64,000 nt of DNA from Candidatus Gastranaerophilales bacterium (GTDB taxonomy: Bacteria; Cyanobacteriota; Vampirovibrionia; Gastranaerophilales; Gastranaerophilaceae): positions 1 through 64,000 of the forward strand of contig CALUYY010000009.1 in assembly GCA_944325155.1 (NCBI GenBank), in the 5' to 3' direction. A program made the position numbers and the translations under genes. Position 1 is the first letter of the stretch, and every line of letters begins with the position of its first letter. The notes beneath the pieces were generated by a model. It was not told where the DNA came from, searched no databases, and worked only from the letters and a program-made list of their open reading frames with translations. This document shows, in pieces, positions 34,327-43,388 of this stretch.

Positions 34327-35199
34327 TTATTGCAAAATCCAAACATCGTATCCTTTAAGCTTATATTGTGCGGCAACCGATTTTGCCGTTGCAAAATTTT
34401 CATAAGAGCCGATTTGGATTGAATAATAGCTGTTTATTTTTTTAACAAAAGGTAAAACCCCTTCCGGTAAATCCGTTAACGTGCTTTGAACTTTTCTTGC
34501 ATCAGAGAGGCTTTGGAATTTTCCGATTAAAACTTTTGAAGCAATTCCCTGCGCCTGAATTAAACTTATCGGCTTCGGTTTATTTATTTCATTAACGGGA
34601 AGTTTGGGCTTCATTGCTATTTTTTGGTCTGATATAGAATTTTGTGCACTTAAAGGTGTCGGCGCCGAAACTTTTTTATTTTGCCGCTCGGTATCTTTAA
34701 CGAGATTTCCCTTTATTTTGTCGTTTAATTCAATTGTTTGTAAATTATTTTCTTCTTTTGACGTTATTTGTTTTATTTCTTCGTTATTTGATTTAATCAT
34801 CTCAAATTCTTTTTTCGAGATAACTTCGCTGTGTTCTTTTGTTTTTGCGATAACTTCGCTTGTTGAAGGGCCTTTTTCTTCCTGCTGTATTAAAAACAGT
34901 CTTTTATCGATTGTATATTTTTCTCTTCTTTCAGCTTCCGGTTCTTCATCAAAATTTTCATAGTTATATACGGGTTTATCGGGAGTAACGGAAGGAGTGT
35001 TTTTGCCCAAACGGCCGTATTCGATATCTATTTTAGAGGTTTTTGAAGATATGACGTTAAAAACAAGTAAAAAACAAATAATAAAAGTGAAAACACAAAT
35101 TGAAGCGATAATAATTTTATGTTTTTTATCAATGCCCGATTTCGGCTTTTTAAATTTATTTTTTTTGTATGTAAGATAATCAAACGGCTCCATGCCCAT
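34327..35199 (-). CDS. Membrane-anchored SPOR-domain protein
   Basis: A 290-residue protein with a short cytoplasmic N-terminus, one membrane helix (about residues 28-50), a long low-complexity Lys/Glu/Ser/Pro periplasmic region, and a C-terminal SPOR domain (about 222-290, with SKVLIGKFQSLSDARKVQSTL and YYSIQIGSYENFATAKSVA). SPOR domains bind denuded glycan strands at the septum, so a division role is likely. The start at 35199 is chosen because GAGGGG lies 5 bases upstream; the ATG at 35274 is inside the preceding DUF366 gene. With that correction the two genes are separated by 20 bases. Confidence 0.85.
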   Translation of the reverse strand: MGMEPFDYLTYKKNKFKKPKSGIDKKHKIIIASICVFTFIICFLLVFNVISSKTSKIDIEYGRLGKNTPSVTPDKPVYNYENFDEEPEAERREKYTIDKRLFLIQQEEKGPSTSEVIAKTKEHSEVISKKEFEMIKSNNEEIKQITSKEENNLQTIELNDKIKGNLVKDTERQNKKVSAPTPLSAQNSISDQKIAMKPKLPVNEINKPKPISLIQAQGIASKVLIGKFQSLSDARKVQSTLTDLPEGVLPFVKKINSYYSIQIGSYENFATAKSVAAQYKLKGYDVWILQ

Positions 35200-35219
35200 A
35201 AAAACCCCTCTTTTTAAAA

Positions 35220-35771
35220 TTATACGCCTCTTACTTTTACTTTTGCAAATTCTATATCTTCTTCTTCCAAACAAAATCTTCTCATAACTTCTTCAATAAA
35301 ATCATCCTCATTTATATTTTCCATATCGGCAATTGACGAAATTTCAATCGGGGCGCCCGATGAGATTAAATTAATTCCCGTATGTATAAGAGTTGAAGTT
35401 ATTGATTTTGTTGCAATGGATACGCTTAATTTTTTGCCGTTATAAAAAAGGTCATCGCCCTTTCTTTGCGTTATATATCCCATATCAAAAAGAACTTCTT
35501 TAATTATTGAAATAAAAAGCCTTTGTCTGAATATCATTTCTTTTAAATTTGAATTAAAAACTTCAATGATAAAATTTGCCATTTTATCGCTTTTTATGGG
35601 TTCGTTATTTATAACATCCTCTATATCAACCATATGTGATAAATCAACATCGACGTTTCCTTTGAAACAGACGATTGAATCCCCCTTAAGGTTAAAATTT
35701 TTATATATCCAGTGCGGAGCAAGTTCAGCGCCTGTATATGTTATTTCTTTTTTAACAAATAATTTTTCCAT
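35220..35771 (-). CDS. DUF366 family protein
   Basis: A 183-residue protein of the DUF366 family, function unknown. Recognised by ITYTGAELAPHWIYKNF, GDSIVCFKGNVDVDLSHMVDIEDVINN and RQRLFISIIKEVLFDMGY. Close after queC, on the same strand; DUF366 genes are recalled near queuosine or deazapurine genes in other genomes (not checked). The start has no Shine-Dalgarno sequence, but a promoter within the 3' end of queC ends 6 bases before the ATG, so the gene may have its own leaderless transcript. Confidence 0.78.
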   Translation of the reverse strand: MEKLFVKKEITYTGAELAPHWIYKNFNLKGDSIVCFKGNVDVDLSHMVDIEDVINNEPIKSDKMANFIIEVFNSNLKEMIFRQRLFISIIKEVLFDMGYITQRKGDDLFYNGKKLSVSIATKSITSTLIHTGINLISSGAPIEISSIADMENINEDDFIEEVMRRFCLEEEDIEFAKVKVRGV

Positions 35772-35777
35772 ACTTTA

Positions 35778-35805
35778 ATAGTATTTAAAATATTAAATTT
35801 ATCAA
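35778..35805 (-). promoter_or_regulatory. Internal promoter before DUF366 (leaderless)
   Basis: On the minus strand TTGATA, 16 bases, TACTAT, then six bases to the ATG at 35771. It overlaps the queC stop codon region. Confidence 0.5.
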
Positions 35806-36489
35806 GCTTTTATCATTACTTTTTAAAATAGCGTTATACAGTCTTTTGCAGGATTCGCATTTTTTGCAGTGTTTTTTATTTTCATTATCCGAAGAATTAT
35901 AACAGCTTTTAAGCAGTGAAAAATCAACTTTATTTTCTATTCCAAGATTTATGATTTCAAATTTTTCAAGATTTATAACGGGGGAAATTACCGAAGGGCG
36001 CTTTAATGTCGAATATTTAAAAAATTCGTTTGCAATATTATTAAATTCAACCGAATTGTCGCTGAAAGTTCCGGCTTCTTCTTTGTTTGCGCCGAAAATT
36101 ATATAATCGATATTATATGCATCACAATACATTGCGGCTATATTTAAAAATAAACCGTTTCTGTTCGGCACCCATACCGCTTTCATTGAATTAACATCCA
36201 AATTTTTAAATTCAAGGGATTTATTTTCATTTGTGAGAGAATTATTTGTTGATTCTTTCAGAAAAGGAAGTTTTATTACTTTATGTTCAATCTTATATTT
36301 ATCCGCAATTTTTTTTGCCGCATTAATTTCGTCTTCAGCCGCTTTTTGACCGTAATCAAAAGTAAGCGCCAAAGTTATATCAATTGTTTTAATTGCTTCG
36401 GATAAAGAAATATATGAATCAAGCCCCGAAGATAAAAGTATTATTCCTTTTTTATTGTTCTTCTTCTTCATATTCGGCATAAATTTCAT
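35785..36489 (-). CDS. queC: 7-cyano-7-deazaguanine synthase
   Basis: A 234-residue N-type ATP pyrophosphatase that turns CDG into preQ0 for queuosine (or related deazapurines). The PP-loop is SSGLDS (20-25). The zinc ligands are C196, C208, C211 and C214 (KKHCKKCESCK). WVPNRNGLFLNIAA is the family's substrate region. The start is uncertain: ATG at 36489, 36480 or 36471 are all in frame, with GGGAAG just upstream of the first. It overlaps the HEAT gene by 38 bases. queD, queE and queF are not nearby. Confidence 0.93.
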   Translation of the reverse strand: MKFMPNMKKKNNKKGIILLSSGLDSYISLSEAIKTIDITLALTFDYGQKAAEDEINAAKKIADKYKIEHKVIKLPFLKESTNNSLTNENKSLEFKNLDVNSMKAVWVPNRNGLFLNIAAMYCDAYNIDYIIFGANKEEAGTFSDNSVEFNNIANEFFKYSTLKRPSVISPVINLEKFEIINLGIENKVDFSLLKSCYNSSDNENKKHCKKCESCKRLYNAILKSNDKSLINLIF

Positions 36490-37393
36490 CGGCTTCCCGT
36501 TTTGCCGTGTCGGATAAAGTTTCGTCTTTTAAAATTTCAATTAATGCTTCTTTTCCTTTAAGATTATACATTGCAACCACGGCATTTTTTATAACTTCTT
36601 CGTTTGTGTCTTTCAGTTTTTCTTTTATAAGGTCGTATGCATGTTCATATCCCGAATTCATAAGACATTCCATTGCATTGATTTTAACCTGCGGCGAATC
36701 ATCATCAAGAGCGTTTTTAAAAGCGGAAATTATTCTTTCGGTGTTTGTAAAATTAATTTTTCCCAAAGCTTCAAGCACTCTTTCTTTTAAGAAAGTAAAT
36801 TTATCGAGAAAATTTTTCTTTGCTTCCAGAATGCTTAAAAAAGGACCGATAGCTCTCATATCTCCTATCATACCCAATGCAACGGCCGCCGATTCTCTGA
36901 CATAAACCGATTTTTCTTCTTCGTCTGATACAACGTTTATTAAAGATTCAACCGCATTTTTATCTCCGATTTTCCCTAAAGCTTCCGCCGCCTGAAGGCG
37001 CATTTTGTAATTTGCGCATTTGTCGTTAAGGCAATATAAAAGTACGGGAATGCATCTTTTGTCTTTGAAATTCGAAATTGCTTTTATACAGAGAGTTTTT
37101 GCATAGATGATTTCATTTATATCCGTTGTATCATCAAAAGATTTTGTCATTAAAAAGTCGATTAAATCATCTATATTTTTTTCATCTCTTAAATCATTGA
37201 TTTCTTTTATTGTTATTCTGATTAGTTTTATATCTTTTGTATTAGCTAAAAAGTAGCCAAGAAGGCTACTTAATTCAAATTTATTATAGCGTGCGGAAAT
37301 TCCGGTGAAGAATTTAAAGGGGTCTTCTTCCGCCTTTTTTAATTCATTTTCAAATTTAACGATTTCTTCTACCGACAATGTTTTCTTTTCCAT
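36452..37393 (-). CDS. HEAT-repeat protein (PBS lyase-like repeats)
   Basis: A 313-residue all-helical protein with HEAT-like repeats over about residues 100-300, for example RLQAAEALGKIGDKNAVESLI, RESAAVALGMIGDMRAIGPFL and KINAMECLMNSGYEHAY. The repeats resemble those of phycobilisome lyases and related scaffold proteins, but there are no phycobiliproteins here and the role is unknown. It is first in a minus-strand cluster HEAT-queC-DUF366-SPOR. A TATAAT lies about 20 bases upstream of the ATG. Confidence 0.82.
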   Translation of the reverse strand: MEKKTLSVEEIVKFENELKKAEEDPFKFFTGISARYNKFELSSLLGYFLANTKDIKLIRITIKEINDLRDEKNIDDLIDFLMTKSFDDTTDINEIIYAKTLCIKAISNFKDKRCIPVLLYCLNDKCANYKMRLQAAEALGKIGDKNAVESLINVVSDEEEKSVYVRESAAVALGMIGDMRAIGPFLSILEAKKNFLDKFTFLKERVLEALGKINFTNTERIISAFKNALDDDSPQVKINAMECLMNSGYEHAYDLIKEKLKDTNEEVIKNAVVAMYNLKGKEALIEILKDETLSDTAKREADEIYAEYEEEEQ

Positions 37394-37640
37394 CCTGAAG
37401 CCTGAAAATAAATTATATAATCAACTTACAATAAAAACGGTATAAAATCCATCTTATAAAAGTATTTTCTTTAAAATTCTTAAAAAATAATAAGTCTTAT
37501 TTGAAACTATGGTTAAATTTTGTAAAAATTAGAAGTTTTTTTGATTAAAAATGTACAAAAACCACTTTATTGGTGTTAAAACTTATAAGGGCATGTTTTT
37601 TGAATTAGTACCCTTGGTTAAATTTTGAGGCAGGGAAATT

Positions 37641-39521
37641 TTGAATACAACCGAAAGCAATTATACCGGAGTAGTTGAAGAAATAAAAAACCGTCTTGAT
37701 ATAGTTGATGTGATATCAAAATATGTTGTCCTTAAAAAAAGCGGAAGAAATTTTATGGGTTTGTGCCCTTTTCATAACGAAAAAACCCCTTCTTTTACCG
37801 TTACCCCCTCAAGACAGATTTTTAAATGTTTCGGATGCAATGAAGGCGGAGATGTTATTTCATTTTTAATGAAAATAAATAACCAGTCTTTTATTGAAGT
37901 TATAAAAGAACAGGCGCAGAATTTGGGTATTGAATTGCCTGACACATACGGGCAAAATTCCAAAAATTCAAAAGAAGAAACTTCAAAATTAAAAGAAGCC
38001 GTTTATGAGGCTATGAAATTTTACCATAATAATCTTTTGGACAATGAAAAAGCGCTTGAATATTTAAATAAAAGAGGCGTCGGAGAAGTTGCGGCGGGAA
38101 AATTTTTCCTCGGGCTTTCCCTAAATTCAAATTTTGAACTTAAAAACCATTTGAGAAATAAAGGCTTTACAAACGACGAACTTTATAAAGCGGGGCTTTT
38201 ATACGAGAAAAACGGCGAATATATCGACAGATTTAAAAACAGAATAATGATTCCGATATTTGATGTTAATTCAAATCCGGTTGCATTCGGCGCAAGAGCA
38301 ATAACGGAAGGGCAGAACCCCAAATATTTAAACTCGCCCGAAAGCGTTATATATAACAAAAGCTCGGTATTATTCGGCTTAAGCAACGCAAAAGAAGCAA
38401 TAAGAGAAGAAGATTCCGTTATTATTATGGAAGGATATTTTGATGTAATATCGGCGCAGATTGCGGGCGTAAAAAACGTTGTTGCTTCATGCGGAACGGC
38501 TTTAACTCCGCAGCATATTAAACTTTTATCCAGATATACGATGTCAAGAAAAATTTATCTTGCGTTTGATGCGGACGGTGCCGGAAGAAAAGCAACAAAA
38601 TCCGGCGCAGATGTTATAAAAGAAATTTTTAAAGGGCTTGGCGACATTAAACAGTGCGATATGTCGTATGCAAATATTGATGAACAAAATGTATGCGAGA
38701 TAAGAGTTGTGGAACAGCTTGGCGGAAAAGACCCGGATGAATATATAAGAGAGTTTGGCGCACAGTCATATAAAGAACAAATTAAAAAAGCGCCCCTGTT
38801 GTTGGATTATGAACTTAATCAATTAACCAAAAAATATTCAAAAGACACGACCCCGCAGGAAAAAAGCGTTCTTGTACAACAAATAACCGATATTTTAAAA
38901 GAAATTAAAAATCCCGTTATTTTAGCCGATTATATTAGAACAACCGCATATAAGATTGATGTGGATGAGATGATATTGAAAAAACAGGTTGCATATCTGC
39001 AAAATTACGATACTTCTTTTAATCAGTCAAATGTTATTCCTTTTGTAAAAAGAAACAAACATAAAGAAGACATTAAAAAAAGATATGAATCGATTGAATC
39101 GCGCCTTATAGAGCTTGGGCTTCAAGCCGAAGGGCATGAAAAAGTTTCCTCTTTTTTGGAATTAACGAAAGATTATGAACCCGAGAATGAAACCAACGCT
39201 TTAATAATTAAAGAATTGAGAGAAATTTTATCGGCAGAGCATAATTTTTCCGATGTGGCAAAAAAACTTTTTTTGAAGTTTTATAATGACAACGAAATAC
39301 AGAAGCGAATTTCAGATATGGTTTTTGCTTCACAGGAATTTGAGAACATAACTTCCGAAGATTTCGCCTGCTCATTAGTTGAGGTTTTTAGACGACTGAA
39401 AGAATTAAACAGAAAAATAAAAATCGAAGAACTCAAAAACAGATATAATCAGCCTGACATATCCGAAGAGGAAAAAATTAAAGTTTCGAGAGAAATTATT
39501 GAGCAGGTAAAACAATATTAA
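37641..39521 (+). CDS. dnaG: DNA primase
   Basis: A 626-residue primase that lays RNA primers at the replication fork. The N-terminal CHC2 zinc site has C42, H45, C63 and C66 (GLCPFHNEKTPSF, FKCFGCNEGGD). The core is followed by TOPRIM with the catalytic Glu in VIIMEGYFDVISA and the DxD-type YLAFDADGAGRKA. The C-terminal region binds the helicase. The start is TTG with AGGGA upstream. rpoD follows 20 bases downstream, the classic dnaG-rpoD pair. The 247-base region upstream contains a 13-base direct repeat TGGTTAAATTTTG (37510-37522 and 37615-37627). Confidence 0.96.
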   Translation: MNTTESNYTGVVEEIKNRLDIVDVISKYVVLKKSGRNFMGLCPFHNEKTPSFTVTPSRQIFKCFGCNEGGDVISFLMKINNQSFIEVIKEQAQNLGIELPDTYGQNSKNSKEETSKLKEAVYEAMKFYHNNLLDNEKALEYLNKRGVGEVAAGKFFLGLSLNSNFELKNHLRNKGFTNDELYKAGLLYEKNGEYIDRFKNRIMIPIFDVNSNPVAFGARAITEGQNPKYLNSPESVIYNKSSVLFGLSNAKEAIREEDSVIIMEGYFDVISAQIAGVKNVVASCGTALTPQHIKLLSRYTMSRKIYLAFDADGAGRKATKSGADVIKEIFKGLGDIKQCDMSYANIDEQNVCEIRVVEQLGGKDPDEYIREFGAQSYKEQIKKAPLLLDYELNQLTKKYSKDTTPQEKSVLVQQITDILKEIKNPVILADYIRTTAYKIDVDEMILKKQVAYLQNYDTSFNQSNVIPFVKRNKHKEDIKKRYESIESRLIELGLQAEGHEKVSSFLELTKDYEPENETNALIIKELREILSAEHNFSDVAKKLFLKFYNDNEIQKRISDMVFASQEFENITSEDFACSLVEVFRRLKELNRKIKIEELKNRYNQPDISEEEKIKVSREIIEQVKQY

Positions 39522-39541
39522 GAATGGAGAAATTTTTGTAA

Positions 39542-40609
39542 ATGACAAGAAAAAGAAACCAGGACTCTCCGATTGGAGTAATTGATAAAGCAACTGATGC
39601 ATTGGATGATACCTTCTTTGAATCAAACGCCCTTGAAACGGATAATATTTCAAATATTATAAGAAATCACGGCGTCATGGGAATGGATTCGCCAATTAGT
39701 GCTTCCTTGTACGATAAAACGGAAGAAGATGACGAACAGGAAGACGATCTTCAGGCACCCAAAGGTATATCGATTGATGATCCTGTCAGGATGTATTTAA
39801 GAGAAATCGGCAGAATTAAACTTTTAACCGCCGATGAAGAAATCGACCTTGCAAGAAAAATTGTTGCGGGCGGAAATCAAGGCGCAATTGCAAAAAGAAA
39901 ACTTGTTCAGGCAAACCTTCGCCTTGTTGTTTCAATTGCAAAAAAATATGTAGGAAGAGGCATGCTCTTTTTGGATTTAATTCAGGAAGGAAATTTAGGC
40001 TTAATAAGAGCGGCCGAAAAATTTGACCATGAAAGAGGCTATAAATTTTCAACTTACGCTACCTGGTGGATAAGACAGGCGATTACAAGAGCGATTGCGG
40101 ATCAGGCAAGAACAATAAGAATCCCCGTTCATATGGTTGAAACAATAAATAAACTGAAAAAAGTTACAAGGAAACTTGCCCAGGAACTTGCAAGAAAACC
40201 GACCGAAGAAGAATTGTCGGCAGAAATGGGAATTTCAATAAATAAATTAAGAGAAATTATAAAAGTGGCTCAAGAACCCCTGTCGCTTGAAACTCCTATC
40301 GGTAAAGAAGAAGATTCAAGGCTGGGCGATTTTATTGAAGATAAAGATGCCGATGCTCCAGTTAAAACTGTTGCCCATGAGCTTTTAAGGGAAGATTTGG
40401 CCGAAGTTTTATCAAGCTTATCCCCGAGAGAAAGAGATGTTCTCCGTTTAAGATTCGGTATGGATGACGGCAGACAAAGAACACTCGAAGAAGTCGGGCA
40501 ATTGTTCGGCGTTACGAGAGAACGTATCAGACAAATTGAAGCAAAAGCTTTAAGAAAATTAAGACACCCCAACAGATCAAAACGATTAAAAGAATATATT
40601 GAAGTATAA
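39542..40609 (+). CDS. rpoD: Primary sigma factor
   Basis: A 355-residue group 1 sigma factor. An acidic N-terminus replaces a long region 1.1. Region 1.2 is [18 protein letters not shown]. Region 2 includes the -10 helix with [19 protein letters not shown]. Region 3 is at about 200-260. Region 4.2 is [29 protein letters not shown]. It has no large non-conserved insertion. GGAG precedes the ATG, and it is co-transcribed with dnaG. It is the factor expected to read the TTGACA/TATAAT promoters in this window, including the extended -10 sites. Confidence 0.97.
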   Translation: MTRKRNQDSPIGVIDKATDALDDTFFESNALETDNISNIIRNHGVMGMDSPISASLYDKTEEDDEQEDDLQAPKGISIDDPVRMYLREIGRIKLLTADEEIDLARKIVAGGNQGAIAKRKLVQANLRLVVSIAKKYVGRGMLFLDLIQEGNLGLIRAAEKFDHERGYKFSTYATWWIRQAITRAIADQARTIRIPVHMVETINKLKKVTRKLAQELARKPTEEELSAEMGISINKLREIIKVAQEPLSLETPIGKEEDSRLGDFIEDKDADAPVKTVAHELLREDLAEVLSSLSPRERDVLRLRFGMDDGRQRTLEEVGQLFGVTRERIRQIEAKALRKLRHPNRSKRLKEYIEV

Positions 40610-40611
40610 AT

Positions 40612-40638
40612 AAAAGGGGTTTTAAAAAGCCCCTTTTA
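40612..40638 (+). terminator. Terminator of dnaG-rpoD
   Basis: Arms AAAAGGGG and CCCCTTTT with a short AT-rich loop. Confidence 0.85.
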
Positions 40639-40645
40639 AATATTA

Positions 40646-40674
40646 AAAAGACCGCTTAATTTAAGCGGTCTTTT
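40646..40674. terminator. Second terminator, serving ycf23
   Basis: A palindrome with arms AAAAGACCGCTTAA and TTAAGCGGTCTTTT, directly before the ycf23 stop on the minus strand. Confidence 0.87.
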
Positions 40675-40691
40675 GATTTTGAAATTTTTAA

Positions 40692-41477
40692 TTACATTGA
40701 ATATGTATAAAATTCGCTTTTGGCTTCTTTTTTGATAACATCTTTGTAAGCAATTGTTCCTACAAGTTCTCTTACCGTTTGAGCCATTGCAATTTGTGTT
40801 CTTAATTTATTGACGGCCGAACCGACACCCACTGCTGAAGCGCCTGCGGCAAATGCCAAAGGAGCCGTTTGCGGAGTGATACCGGAAGCTGTCATAATCG
40901 GAGTTGAAACATGTTTTGCAATTTCCATTGTGTTTGCAATTGTTGCTTGTGCAACCGAGATTAAATCTCTTGCGGATGATTCTTTTGATGCTCTCATGGG
41001 TTTAATGCCTTCCGTTTGGATAAGGTCAACACCCAATAATTCAAGCTTTTTGGCAAGTTTAATCTGTTCTTCTATTGAAATGCACCCCGGGATTGTAACA
41101 CAGGTGAAAATATTATCTTTTTCGGTCAGGCTCATTGTTTCAAGCGCGATGTCATAAATTTCATCGGCGCCGAAATTTATGCCTTCAGCGTACAATGCGT
41201 CAAAGTTGCCGACTTCAAGAGCGTCAGCACCCCATTTAACGGCTTTTTTAAGACTGAAGGGCTGAGTTGAAGAAACAAACACGGGTAATTTAGTATTTTC
41301 TTTTGCGGTTTTAATTACTTCTTCGCTGCAGGCAACGTCAACTGCGCTTGCCAAGCCGATTTGGGCAGCTCTGCAAACATTTGCGACAGAAGTTAAATCA
41401 AAATTATTTATACCTGAAATAATTTTAACCGCTCTTTTTTCTCTTAAATGTCTTTTAAAAACTTCTAAACTTCTCAT
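40692..41477 (-). CDS. ycf23: Ycf23 / DUF561 TIM-barrel protein
   Basis: A 261-residue TIM-barrel-like protein matching cyanobacterial and plastid Ycf23: AVKIISGINNFDLTSVANVCRAA, LPVFVSSTQPFSLKKAVKWGADALEVGNFD, FTCVTIPGCISIEEQIKLAKKLELLGVDLIQTEG and PIMTASGITPQTAPLAFAAGASAVGVGSA. Function unknown. Its presence is a strong marker of cyanobacterial kinship. The start at 41477 has AAAGGAAG upstream; an ATG five codons earlier overlaps that site. Its promoter overlaps a CRP-like palindrome. Confidence 0.87.
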   Translation of the reverse strand: MRSLEVFKRHLREKRAVKIISGINNFDLTSVANVCRAAQIGLASAVDVACSEEVIKTAKENTKLPVFVSSTQPFSLKKAVKWGADALEVGNFDALYAEGINFGADEIYDIALETMSLTEKDNIFTCVTIPGCISIEEQIKLAKKLELLGVDLIQTEGIKPMRASKESSARDLISVAQATIANTMEIAKHVSTPIMTASGITPQTAPLAFAAGASAVGVGSAVNKLRTQIAMAQTVRELVGTIAYKDVIKKEAKSEFYTYSM

Positions 41478-41498
41478 TTTTCTTCCTTTCATAAAAGC

Positions 41499-41534
41499 TA
41501 TGTGAATTATATCACATATAACCTATGGGAGCAA
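41499..41534 (-). promoter_or_regulatory. ycf23 promoter overlapped by a CRP-like palindrome
   Basis: On the minus strand TTGCTC (41534-41529), 17 bases, extended -10 TGA TATAAT (41514-41506). The -10 is the centre of a perfect palindrome TATGTGA-N6-TCACATA (41499-41518), which contains the CRP-family consensus TGTGA-N6-TCACA. Position over the -10 suggests repression of ycf23; the protease gene at 41598 is divergent. Confidence 0.6.
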
Positions 41535-41597
41535 TGAAATCCGTAATCTTTGATGATTTAATTCCATTCGTTCACGCTTTATGGAGCTTCACACAAC

Positions 41598-42296
41598 ATG
41601 ATAAAAACAAAATTTTTACAAATATTGCCTGTTTTCATGCTTTTTGTAACATTTTTTTCACATAATCTTTCTATTGAGGCTTTTGCTTTTGAAGATGATA
41701 ACACTTATTCAATTGTTTATGAAAAAATTTCTCCCTGTATTGTATCAATTGAAGCTAATCTTCAACAGGGAATTTCATCGGGTACGGGTTGTGTTATAAC
41801 GCCTGACGGCGTTATATTGACAAGTTTGCATGTTGTAAATAAAGCAAGAAATATCGAAGTTACGACGCAATCGGGAAAAATTTATAAAGGAAGAGTTATT
41901 GCAATTTTAAGGGATAAGAACGATTTGGCGCTTGTAAAAATTGACAATAAAGAACCGCTTCAAACGGTTAAATTCGGAAATTCGGAAAATATCAGAGTGG
42001 GGCAGAGAGTTCTTGCAATCGGAAACCCTTTTGGTTTTAGGGGCACTCTTACAACAGGTATAATCTCAAGAATTGATTATGAGCGGAAAAAAATTCAAAC
42101 GGACGCCGCTATTAACCCCGGGTGCTCCGGAGGTCCTTTAATTAATTTGGACGGCGAAGTTATTGGAATAAACCAATCAATTTATAATCCCGACAACAAC
42201 CGCTCAAATATAGGCATAGGTTTTGCTGTTCCTTCAAATTATGCAAAGGATTTTATTTTAACGGTTAACGATAAAAACGGATTCAATAACCGATAA
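41598..42296 (+). CDS. Secreted trypsin-like (HtrA-type) serine protease without PDZ domain
   Basis: A 232-residue exported protease. The signal peptide covers about residues 1-30. The catalytic triad is H78 (LTSLHVVN), D109 (KNDLALVKI) and S177 (NPGCSGGPLIN, Cys in place of the usual Asn). VGQRVLAIGNPFG and QTDAAINPG are typical of HtrA/Deg. The chain ends after the protease domain, so PDZ-based regulation is absent. GGAG lies about 12 bases upstream. The last 14 bases overlap a converging membrane protein gene. A role in envelope quality control is inferred from the family. Confidence 0.92.
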   Translation: MIKTKFLQILPVFMLFVTFFSHNLSIEAFAFEDDNTYSIVYEKISPCIVSIEANLQQGISSGTGCVITPDGVILTSLHVVNKARNIEVTTQSGKIYKGRVIAILRDKNDLALVKIDNKEPLQTVKFGNSENIRVGQRVLAIGNPFGFRGTLTTGIISRIDYERKKIQTDAAINPGCSGGPLINLDGEVIGINQSIYNPDNNRSNIGIGFAVPSNYAKDFILTVNDKNGFNNR

Positions 42297-42633
42297 GAGA
42301 TATAAACGATGAAATGCACCCGGTCAGAATAATTAAAATCTGCAAATACGTATAAAATTTTAATTTTTTATAATTTGAAAAATACCCGAGTATAAAAGGA
42401 AAGAGAATAAAAGAGATATAGGGTATATAATTTAATTCTTTTAAATAAATCGCATTAAGCCCGAGAACAATTGACGAAAACAAATACAGAGTCATTAAAA
42501 AAGCAAGAAAAACGGAATACAGATTTTTTAATTTTAATTTTGTATTTTTGTTAAATATAAAAATACATCCGATTAAAAATGACATTAAAAATATAAAACT
42601 TATTATAAAAAATATGCAAAGAGAAATTTTCAT
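42283..42633 (-). CDS. Small integral membrane protein
   Basis: A 116-residue protein with four predicted membrane helices (about residues 5-27, 38-60, 68-85 and 93-114) and basic loops. No family is recognised. It overlaps by four bases the end of the hydrolase-like gene upstream (ATGA-type overlap), so the two are translated together; its 3' end overlaps the protease gene. It completes the ABC-HAD-hydrolase-like run on this strand. Confidence 0.65.
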   Translation of the reverse strand: MKISLCIFFIISFIFLMSFLIGCIFIFNKNTKLKLKNLYSVFLAFLMTLYLFSSIVLGLNAIYLKELNYIPYISFILFPFILGYFSNYKKLKFYTYLQILIILTGCISSFISLIGY

Positions 42634-43388
42634 TTTAATACAACCTCTTTATTAAAGCCGAATATAGCGCCGTAAGATTTTTTGTTTTCAAGATTGAATA
42701 AAAATTCAAGAGTTTTATTTTCTATATAATTTTTTTCATTTGTGCTTGATAAAAAAAGATTATTCTCGTTTAAAATTATTTTTTCTTTTGTTTTGGAGGA
42801 TATTTTTTTATATATAAAATCAATATCGTTTGTCTGCCTGCCGGCAAAGAACAGACAGGGTGAAGTTATATTAACGATATTTTTATATAAAAGATTTTTT
42901 AATTTTGAAATTTCATTCAGATAATTAATCGGATAATATTTATTTTCGCTTATTTTTAAATATGAATAATGTTTCAAAATTGAATTTTTGGCGATCATAT
43001 CAAGCAGCTTATTTTTTGAATAATTAAAATTTATATAAGGAAAAAAACAAATAATTCCCGATACCGCTTTTAGCATTGCACTTAAATATAAACAAGGATA
43101 TATACCCGAATAAAATCCGAGGATATAAAAATTTGTATAATATCCTCTTAAACATCTGTATTTTTCCATTGCAAAATTTATCCAATCTTTATAAGAATAA
43201 AAACTTTTATCACATTCGGGGCAAAAAACATCAAAGCCTTTTGAATAAAGAAATTTTGCATATCGATTCAATTCAAAATTCAAACCGTTCTTTTCTTTTA
43301 AAATTAAAACCGCACTTTTTATAAAATCGGGGTGGGTTAATTCCAAATTAAGAATTTCTTTCTTTTTTTCCGACATCATTTTTTGCAT
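42630..43388 (-). CDS. Divergent alpha/beta-hydrolase-like protein
   Basis: A 252-residue protein whose pattern suggests an alpha/beta hydrolase fold: SAVLILKEKNG, LNRYAKFLYSKGFDVFCPECD and FYILGFYSGIYPCLYLSAML. The nucleophile elbow would be GFYSG, which puts Tyr rather than Ser in the central position of G-x-S-x-G, so activity is uncertain. The later IVNITSPCLFFAGRQTNDID fits the acid-bearing strand. It starts inside the HAD gene (41-base overlap) with AAGGAG 8 bases before the ATG, and overlaps the small membrane protein by four bases. Not an assigned enzyme. Confidence 0.6.
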   Translation of the reverse strand: MQKMMSEKKKEILNLELTHPDFIKSAVLILKEKNGLNFELNRYAKFLYSKGFDVFCPECDKSFYSYKDWINFAMEKYRCLRGYYTNFYILGFYSGIYPCLYLSAMLKAVSGIICFFPYINFNYSKNKLLDMIAKNSILKHYSYLKISENKYYPINYLNEISKLKNLLYKNIVNITSPCLFFAGRQTNDIDFIYKKISSKTKEKIILNENNLFLSSTNEKNYIENKTLEFLFNLENKKSYGAIFGFNKEVVLK

